Source: an uncultured bacterium (GTDB lineage: Bacteria; Patescibacteriota; Minisyncoccia; Moranbacterales; GWC2-37-73). Taken from it: a DNA stretch of 35,112 nucleotides. Location of the stretch: positions 1 to 35,112 of the forward strand of contig CAIJXA010000119.1 of the NCBI GenBank assembly GCA_903824515.1, written 5' to 3'. The notes beneath the pieces were generated by a model. That model was given only the letters and a program-made list of their open reading frames with translations. It did not search any database and was not told the origin of the DNA. Below are positions 27,058 through 33,250 of the stretch, piece by piece. Within the stretch, counting starts at the first letter, position 1, and every line of letters starts with the position of its first letter. Both the position numbers and the translations under genes were made by a program.

Positions 27058-28343
27058 AAGATTCTAAAATCCCTCCAAAAAATAAAAAGCATTTTTTTGG
27101 AAAGCGTGAAAAAGTTAAGCACATGAGAATGTCGTCGGTTCTTCTGATTGGGTATCGTAATATAGCTATAAACAAAACCAGATCATTTTTGACTATTGGT
27201 GGGGTTAGTATTGGAATTGGAATCATAACCTTTTTGATTTCAATTGGTTTTGGTGTGCAGGCGATGGTGATTCGTGAGGTGACAAAAAATAATCCCACGG
27301 AAATAATCGATGTTAGTAATGAAAACTTGGAAAATTTTGTTGTGCTCAACAAGGAAACTATCGATAAAATTCAAAAATTTCCAGACGTTAGGAGTGTTGA
27401 AATTAATTCAAATATTGGCGGAAAATTTATCAATGGCGCGGCCCAAACGGATGCCATCCTTTATGGCGTGACGCCTGGATATTTAAAATTATCAAACATA
27501 AGCATAGAAAATATTTCATTTGAAAATTTTTCAACCTCTGATGGGATTATTGTCACTCCGAAACTTGCGACTTTGCTTGGTTTTGAAAAAGCTCAAGATG
27601 CTGTTGGCAAAGAGGTTGAATATAACGCTGTTGTTGCAAAAGAAATTTTGGACACCACTATTGATAACAGTGAGGATGGACAAGCTGGAAAAAAATTCAA
27701 AATTTTGGGCATAGTCAATGATCAATCGAAATCCGATGCTGTTTATGCATATACGATGTTTGAAACACTAAAAAACAATTATCATATTAACGCCGGACAA
27801 CGCGGAAAGATTTTAATCGGTAACATTGAAAAGATTGATTTCGTTCGTTCGCAAATTGAACAGCTCGGGTTTGTAACTGAGAGCGTGATAGACACAGTGA
27901 CGGACATAAATTCATTTTTTTCGATAGTTCGAATAGTGTTAATTGTTTTTGGAACAATCATTATGTCTATTTCAGCAATGGGCATGATGAACACGCTCAG
28001 TGTGTCACTTTTGCAACGCACAAAAGAAGTTGGAATTCTCAAGGCTCTTGGTGCCAAGCGGACGGACATTTTTAAAATGTTTATTTTTGAAGCAATTTTG
28101 ATTAGTTTTTCTGGTGGAGCTATTGGTTTATTGGGTGGTTATGGCGTGGCCAAGGGTCTGAATACTCTCATTAACTTTATTTCGAAGCGATATGGAATTC
28201 CTGCTGCTGATTTTGTCATGGTGCCAAACGTTTTCATTGTGGCAATTGTGACTTTTATCGTTGTGTTGGGAATCTCAACCGGACTTTTTCCAGCGCGCCG
28301 CGCCTCAAAAATCCATGCTTTGGAGGCTTTGCGCTACGAATAA
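27054..28343 (+). CDS. ABC transporter permease (MacB/FtsX family)
   Basis: Overlaps the ATPase ORF by 4 nt (ATGA); N-terminal TM, periplasmic-like domain, C-terminal FtsX-type TM block with LQRTKEVGILKALGAKRTDIFKMFIFEAI. Confidence 0.93.
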   Translation: MKDSKIPPKNKKHFFGKREKVKHMRMSSVLLIGYRNIAINKTRSFLTIGGVSIGIGIITFLISIGFGVQAMVIREVTKNNPTEIIDVSNENLENFVVLNKETIDKIQKFPDVRSVEINSNIGGKFINGAAQTDAILYGVTPGYLKLSNISIENISFENFSTSDGIIVTPKLATLLGFEKAQDAVGKEVEYNAVVAKEILDTTIDNSEDGQAGKKFKILGIVNDQSKSDAVYAYTMFETLKNNYHINAGQRGKILIGNIEKIDFVRSQIEQLGFVTESVIDTVTDINSFFSIVRIVLIVFGTIIMSISAMGMMNTLSVSLLQRTKEVGILKALGAKRTDIFKMFIFEAILISFSGGAIGLLGGYGVAKGLNTLINFISKRYGIPAADFVMVPNVFIVAIVTFIVVLGISTGLFPARRASKIHALEALRYE

Positions 28344-28398
28344 TATTATTATGAAATTCTACTTGAAGTTTTGTTGGTTGCTAAAATGCTAACAAATT

Positions 28399-28532
28399 TA
28401 TTATCTAGCAAAGTGAGCGAAATGAAAGTAATCTTTCATTTCGCAGCGAGCGACGCAGCAAAAGGTGATTTGCCTACGAGGCTTGCCTCGTGAGCCCGAA
28501 GGGTCCAGGGCTTGCCCTGGGGTATTAATACC
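28399..28532 (+). repeat. Multi-hairpin intergenic repeat family A, copy 3 (long form)
   Basis: Nearly identical to 11349-11493. Confidence 0.92.
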
Positions 28533-28544
28533 CTTTTATTTTTT

Positions 28545-28683
28545 TATTATCTAGCGAAGTGATTGTCCCGATGCGTATCGGGACCGATTCAATGGAGGCA
28601 GCAAAAGGTGATTTGCCTACGAGGCTTGACACGTGAGTCCGTAGTGTCCATGGCTTGCCTTCAGGGGTATTAATACCATTTAT
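28545..28683 (+). repeat. Multi-hairpin intergenic repeat family A, copy 4 (divergent, alternative first hairpin), tandem to copy 3
   Basis: TATTATCTAGCGAAGTGATTGTCCCGATGCGTATCGGGACC...GCAGCAAAAGGTGATTTGCCTACGAGGCTTG...GGGGTATTAATACC. Confidence 0.85.
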
Positions 28684-28711
28684 TTGGAATTCATATTTCA
28701 CGCATTTTCTA

Positions 28712-28741
28712 TTGATAAAATATTCTAAATGTGGGTATAAT
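28712..28741 (+). promoter_or_regulatory. Predicted argS promoter TTGATA-N18-TATAAT, -10 ends 6 nt before ATG
   Basis: TTGATA 28712-28717, TATAAT 28736-28741, ATG 28748. Confidence 0.6.
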
Positions 28742-28747
28742 GAACAT

Positions 28748-30598
28748 ATGAAGAGCCAAATACAACAAATCATAAAAAATGCCTTGATTGAGGCAAAAAA
28801 AGTTAATGATTGGCCTGCCTTTCCGGCAGACGGATTGGATTTTGAGTTGTCTGAAATCATTATTGACTATCCGAAAAATGAGCAATTCGGGGATTATTCT
28901 TCGAATATTGCTATGGTTTTGGCAAGCAAGCTTGGAAAAAGTCCCATGGAGATTGCAAACCAAATTGCTGAATTGCTGAATTGTGACATTGCTGAAAGTT
29001 GTCATCCTGAACTTGTTTCAGGATCTGCGTTGCAGGAAAATACTGGCGAAACAAATCCGAAGATGCTGAAACAAGTTCAGCCTGACATTTATGGTGCTTT
29101 TGAGAAAGTTGAAGTTGCGGCGCCGGGGTATCTCAATTTTCATTTGTCGAAAAAATATTTACAGAGTGTGGTTGAAAAAATTACCAAAGAAAAAAATGCT
29201 TTTGGGAACTCAAATTTCGGTAAAGGTATCAGTGTTAACAATGAATTTATTTCTGCAAATCCAACGGGCCCACTTACGGTTGGCAATGGTCGCGGAGGAT
29301 TTTATGGCGACTCTTTGGCTCGTATATTGCGTAAGGCCGGATTTGAAGTGGTGAATGAATACTACATTAACGATGCTGGGGGACAAATTGTTAAGCTTGG
29401 CCATAGCGTGCTGAAAGATGAGGAAGCTGTTTATAGCGGAGAATATATTGATAAGCTTGGTGAAAAATATGCAAAGTTTGGGGATGCGGCTGCGATTGGA
29501 AAAATTTCAGCTGATGACATTTTGGAAAATATCATCAAAAAAACTGTTTCGGAAAAAATGCAAATAAAATTCAATGTTTGGATGAGCGAAAAAAAACTCA
29601 ATGATGATGGATACAATCAGCGAGCAATTGAGATGCTGAAAGAAAAAGGTTTAACCTTTGAAGAAGCGGGAGCTGTTTGGCTCAAGACTTCTGCTTTTGG
29701 TGATGATAAAGACCGAGTTTTGATCAAGAAGGATGGAAAAAATGCCTATATTGCTGGTGATTGTGGATATATGCTTAATAAAATCGAAAGAGGTTTCAAT
29801 TGCCTCATTGTGTGTTTGGGTGCCGATCATCATGGATATGTTTCGCGATTATCTGCTGTTGCAAAAGCCTTGGGATTTGCTGGACAGTTCAAAGTTTCTA
29901 TTTCGCAACTTGTTAGAATCACAAAAGATGGCAAAGAAGTTCGCATGAGTAAGCGAGCTGGCAATGTTGTGTACATGGATGAATTAATTGAAGAGATTGG
30001 GCACGATGTGGCAAGATTCTTCTTTTTGCTGTATTCACCTGACACTCACATGAATTTTGATTTAGCTTTAGCGAAAGAGCATAGTTCAAAGAATCCGGTT
30101 TTTTATGTGCAATATGCGCATGCCAGGATTTGCAGTATTCTGAGCAAGGCAAGCCATGGAACATGGAACATGGAGCATGGAGCAAAAGAAAAACAAGAAT
30201 GTCTTTGCGAGGGTGTAATCACCCGAAGCAATTCAGGATGTTGCCAAGCCCTGGATCGCCACGAATTTTCGAGTACAAAAATTCTCGCGATAACAGAGTC
30301 TACTCAAATTTCAAATTTGAAATTATTGGTGGCTGAGAGTGAACTTTCTTTAGTTAGGGAATTAAACAAATTTCCGGCGTTGATCGAGGAAATTGCAAAT
30401 GACTATGGGGTGCATAAATTAGGACACTATGCTATTAAGTTGGCTGATAAATTCCATGCATTTTATGGCGCATGCAAGGTAATTGATATTGACAATCAAG
30501 ACTTGACAGGTGCTAGACTTTGTTTGATAAATTCTGCTAGAATAGTGTTAGCTGAAGTCTTGGCTTTGATTGGTGTGGATGCGCCAGAGAAAATGTAA
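28748..30598 (+). CDS. argS: Arginyl-tRNA synthetase
   Basis: FISANPTGPLTVGNGRGGFYGDSLARILRKAGFEVVNEYYINDAGGQI, VRMSKRAGNVVYMDELIEEIGHDVARFFFL, C-terminal DALR-like region. Confidence 0.95.
   Translation: MKSQIQQIIKNALIEAKKVNDWPAFPADGLDFELSEIIIDYPKNEQFGDYSSNIAMVLASKLGKSPMEIANQIAELLNCDIAESCHPELVSGSALQENTGETNPKMLKQVQPDIYGAFEKVEVAAPGYLNFHLSKKYLQSVVEKITKEKNAFGNSNFGKGISVNNEFISANPTGPLTVGNGRGGFYGDSLARILRKAGFEVVNEYYINDAGGQIVKLGHSVLKDEEAVYSGEYIDKLGEKYAKFGDAAAIGKISADDILENIIKKTVSEKMQIKFNVWMSEKKLNDDGYNQRAIEMLKEKGLTFEEAGAVWLKTSAFGDDKDRVLIKKDGKNAYIAGDCGYMLNKIERGFNCLIVCLGADHHGYVSRLSAVAKALGFAGQFKVSISQLVRITKDGKEVRMSKRAGNVVYMDELIEEIGHDVARFFFLLYSPDTHMNFDLALAKEHSSKNPVFYVQYAHARICSILSKASHGTWNMEHGAKEKQECLCEGVITRSNSGCCQALDRHEFSSTKILAITESTQISNLKLLVAESELSLVRELNKFPALIEEIANDYGVHKLGHYAIKLADKFHAFYGACKVIDIDNQDLTGARLCLINSARIVLAEVLALIGVDAPEKM
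29001..29086. repeat. REP-like inverted repeat (26-bp arms, 23/26 matching) in frame within argS
   Basis: GTCATCCTGAACTTGTTTCAGGATCT ... AGATGCTGAAACAAGTTCAGCCTGAC; encodes CHPELVSGS...KMLKQVQPD. Confidence 0.88.
30145..30327. repeat. Composite repeat insertion in argS (period-7 satellite + degenerate GTC-TTGCGAGG...CTCGCGAT palindrome + TCAAATTTCAAATTTGAAAT)
   Basis: ccatgga/acatgga/acatgga/gcatgga at 30154-30181, then GTCTTTGCGAGGGTG...GAAGCAATTCAGG...CCTGGATCGCC...CTCGCGATAAC. Confidence 0.7.
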
Positions 30599-30603
30599 GA
30601 ATT

Positions 30604-30706
30604 AAGTTTGTAAAGTTATAAAGTTGAAAGTTTGTAAAGTTTAATTGAGTCGCTCTGCGACACTGTTTGACTTTATGGACTTTTAAGAACTTTAAAAACT
30701 TTCAAC
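30604..30706. repeat. AAAGTT-type satellite in inverted halves around GTCGC-TCT-GCGAC hairpin
   Basis: tttgtaaagttataaagttgaaagtttgtaaagttt ... gactttatggacttttaagaactttaaaaactttcaac. Confidence 0.7.
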
Positions 30707-30714
30707 TAAAATAT

Positions 30715-31896
30715 ATGAAAATTGGAATTGATGCAAGATCTATTTTGAATCCAGCCAAGGGCGATGCAATTGGAGTGGGTCACTACACCTATCAGCTTTT
30801 GCGACATTTGTTGGAAATCGACACGGAAAATGAATATGTGCTTTTCTTTGATTTTCGAGTGCGGGAAAAAGATGTGAAGAAATTTTCCAAGCCGAATGTT
30901 CAAATCAGATTCTATCCTTTTTCGGATTATAAAAAATATTTGCCAGGCGCATATAGCGAAATCTTAGGAACTGCCACCCTGCAGAAAGAAAATTTGGACG
31001 TGCTGCACTCAACTTCAGCGCTTAATCGCATTCCAATGGGCTATCAAGGCAAAACCATTGTGACTTTTCATGATATGGCTGCCTTTGAGATTCCACAATA
31101 TTTGTCAGCAGTAGGTAGAGTCAGAGATAAGGCAATTTCAAATATGATGGCTGGCAAGGCGGTTAAAATTATTGCAGTTTCAAATTCAGTTAAGGACGGA
31201 TTAAAAAAAAATCTTAAGATTGCGGATGAAAAAATGCAAGTTATTTATAGCGGTCTGGATAAACGTTTTTTTCAAGAGCCGGAAATTGATAGCTCGAAAA
31301 TCTTGAGCAAATATGACATTAGCAAAAAGTACATTTTATTTTTGGGAACCTTGGAACCTTCCAAAAACATTTCCAAGCTGCTGGAAGCATTTGCGAAATT
31401 CAAAGATCAGCAGAAGCAGAAAAATGGTGGAAAATTTGACTATCAGCTTGTTTTGGCTGGCAAAAGAGGTTGGCTGTCTGATGAATATCCTCAAATGATT
31501 AAAGATTTAGGCCTAATGAAAGACATCATTTTTACAGGTTATATTATCGGTGACGAATTGGTACCACTTTTCAGGGGGGCGCAATTTTTCATTATGCCAT
31601 CTTTTCATGAGGGTTTTGGCATGACTGTGTTGGAAGCTTTTGCCACTCAGACCCCGGCGATTATTTCCAATGTTGCTTCGCTGCCAGAAATTGCCGATGG
31701 AGCTGCATATTTTGTCAGTCCCGCGAGTGTTGATGAAATCACAATGGCGATGAATACATTTGCCAATGATTCTGCTTTACGTGAGCAGTATCGCATCAAG
31801 GGTTTGGAACAAGCCAAGAAATTCGATTGGGAAAAAACCGCCAGGCAGACCCTGGAGATTTATCGGAGCTTGGAAAAAAATAAGGGATTTTTTTAA
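30715..31896 (+). CDS. Glycosyltransferase family 4 (GT-B, group 1)
   Basis: MKIGIDARSI...GVGHYTYQLLRHLL, YILFLGTLEPSKNISKLLEAF, FIMPSFHEGFGMTVLEAFATQTPAIISNVASLPEIADGAAYF. Confidence 0.93.
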   Translation: MKIGIDARSILNPAKGDAIGVGHYTYQLLRHLLEIDTENEYVLFFDFRVREKDVKKFSKPNVQIRFYPFSDYKKYLPGAYSEILGTATLQKENLDVLHSTSALNRIPMGYQGKTIVTFHDMAAFEIPQYLSAVGRVRDKAISNMMAGKAVKIIAVSNSVKDGLKKNLKIADEKMQVIYSGLDKRFFQEPEIDSSKILSKYDISKKYILFLGTLEPSKNISKLLEAFAKFKDQQKQKNGGKFDYQLVLAGKRGWLSDEYPQMIKDLGLMKDIIFTGYIIGDELVPLFRGAQFFIMPSFHEGFGMTVLEAFATQTPAIISNVASLPEIADGAAYFVSPASVDEITMAMNTFANDSALREQYRIKGLEQAKKFDWEKTARQTLEIYRSLEKNKGFF

Positions 31897-31968
31897 AGAT
31901 TTAATTAAACTATCAAATATAAAATTATGAATTCTGAAAAACCAAAAGTTTAAAAAATAGTTATTGAT

Positions 31969-32724
31969 ATGGGTCATGCTTGGACTCCCGAAGAAAGGAA
32001 ACAAAAAGAGGAAAGTGGGCAAGGAAAACCTAATAATAATTTCGCAGAAAATGAATATCCACAAAGACTCGGATTAGTTAGGCAATATTTAAATAAACTA
32101 ATAGATAATCATCATAGTGGAGACAAAGATAATGAAGATTTTTGTCGGGAACGTTTGATGGACTTAGATTGTGGAAATGAAAGAGTGGTCATGGAATTTT
32201 TGGAGGATGCTTGCCCTCACTCAGATGGAAAAACTCCAGAAAGAGCAGAATTGACTGAATGGAGAAAGGCAGTTTTTGAAATGAGTAAGGAAATGCATGT
32301 TGAGGCAAGTTTTAGTTCGGATGAGATCAGCAATTTTTTAATGGAAGAATTTGAAGAAAAAATGGTTGAAATGAATTTAGAACTAGAAAATAACCCTAAC
32401 TCTTATAATGCAGATGATATAAAAAAATGGGATAAGGAGATATCAATTTGGCAGGATGCTTCGGAAAGACTTTTTAAAGGTTTTGATGCTGCTGAGCTTG
32501 CTTTGTCGTTAATTGAAAAAGAAATCGACGATTTGACAGAATATATTCAGGGCGCAAAAAAAGCAAAAGAAGAAGCATTGAAATCAATAACAAAAGATCC
32601 AGCTGATGTTATGAAAAGAATAAAAGCTCGCACGGAATCCATTGAAAATTATTTTGAAAAATTAAAAAGTTTCAGACGGATGAGAAATTCAATTTATGAG
32701 GCTATGTTTAAAGGTCAAAAATAG
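31969..32724 (+). CDS. Hypothetical coiled-coil/charged protein
   Basis: Intact 251-aa ORF, highly charged, helix-rich; no recognised motif. Confidence 0.6.
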   Translation: MGHAWTPEERKQKEESGQGKPNNNFAENEYPQRLGLVRQYLNKLIDNHHSGDKDNEDFCRERLMDLDCGNERVVMEFLEDACPHSDGKTPERAELTEWRKAVFEMSKEMHVEASFSSDEISNFLMEEFEEKMVEMNLELENNPNSYNADDIKKWDKEISIWQDASERLFKGFDAAELALSLIEKEIDDLTEYIQGAKKAKEEALKSITKDPADVMKRIKARTESIENYFEKLKSFRRMRNSIYEAMFKGQK

Positions 32725-32741
32725 TTTTTTATTTCACAGTT

Positions 32742-32769
32742 TTGACATTAAAATTTGAGGTGTTAAGAT
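32742..32769 (+). promoter_or_regulatory. Predicted promoter of ileS T-box leader (TTGACA-N16-TAAGAT)
   Basis: Perfect -35 at 32742-32747; -10-like 32764-32769. Confidence 0.5.
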
Positions 32770-32963
32770 AAAAGAAAGGTTATGAGGGAGCTATCACTCT
32801 CTCGTCCAGGTGAAATTTTCGCTTTGCGAATTTCACTGGGCAAGCTGCAAAAAGAAATTCTCCAATAAGGTGAAAATTAGAATTTGTCGGGTAGGCCCGT
32901 AACAGCCGGAAAGAGGGCTTTAGCTTCATTAGCTGCGTTAGTTTTTAGGAAAATGAATTTTTT

Positions 32964-32994
32964 CTATAAGCTATAAGCTATAAGCTATAAGCTA
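32964..32994 (+). repeat. Tandem CTATAAG x4 (plus CTA) within T-box leader
   Basis: ctataagctataagctataagctataagcta. Confidence 0.95.
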
Positions 32995-33023
32995 AACTAA
33001 GGTGGTACCACGGAATTATTTCG

Positions 33024-33056
33024 TCCTTATGCATTTTTTGCGTAGGGATTTTTGTT
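33024..33056 (+). terminator. T-box-controlled intrinsic terminator
   Basis: 10-bp stem (two G-U) followed by TTTTTGTTT; overlaps antiterminator strand. Confidence 0.8.
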
Positions 33057-33103
33057 TATTCTCTACGAAATACGAATTTTACGAATGTACGAAAAATTTA
33101 ATT

Positions 33104-33200
33104 CCTCCCTTTAGAAAAGGGAGGTTGGGAGGGATTTGAAAAATTTTCTTCGTAAATATAGTTTTTCAAATCCACCTTAATCCTCCTTTTCTAAAGGAGG
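33104..33200. repeat. MITE-like inverted repeat, copy 2, between T-box terminator and ileS ORF
   Basis: CCTCCCTTTAGAAAAGGGAGGTTGGGAGGGATTTGAAAAA ... TTTTTCAAATCCACCTTAATCCTCCTTTTCTAAAGGAGG. Confidence 0.9.
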
Positions 33201-33250
33201 AAAAAATAAATTTGTTGGATTTAAGATATTAATAATTTTAGATAAAACAT

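Larger units (their letters stand above)
32776..33056 (+). ncRNA. T-box riboswitch leader of ileS
   Basis: T-box AAGGTGGTACCACGG (32999-33013) pairing with CGTCCTT; overlapping terminator TCCTTATGCA-TTTTT-TGCGTAGGGA-TTTTTGTTT; upstream hairpin GAGGGAG-CTATCA-CTCTCTC with AUC. Confidence 0.88.

Noticed and set aside
28525-28860. Minus-strand ORF (111 aa) and related ORF 16542..16754 with shared GKPWTL.(A/T)H..SLVGKSPFAAS peptide
   Set aside because: The shared peptide is simply the antisense translation of family A intergenic repeat copies; no start signals or independent support as protein genes.
32964-32994. CTATAAG tandem considered as a CRISPR-like or satellite array
   Set aside because: Units are contiguous 7-mers without spacers; no cas genes in the window. 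Retained only as a T-box linker repeat.
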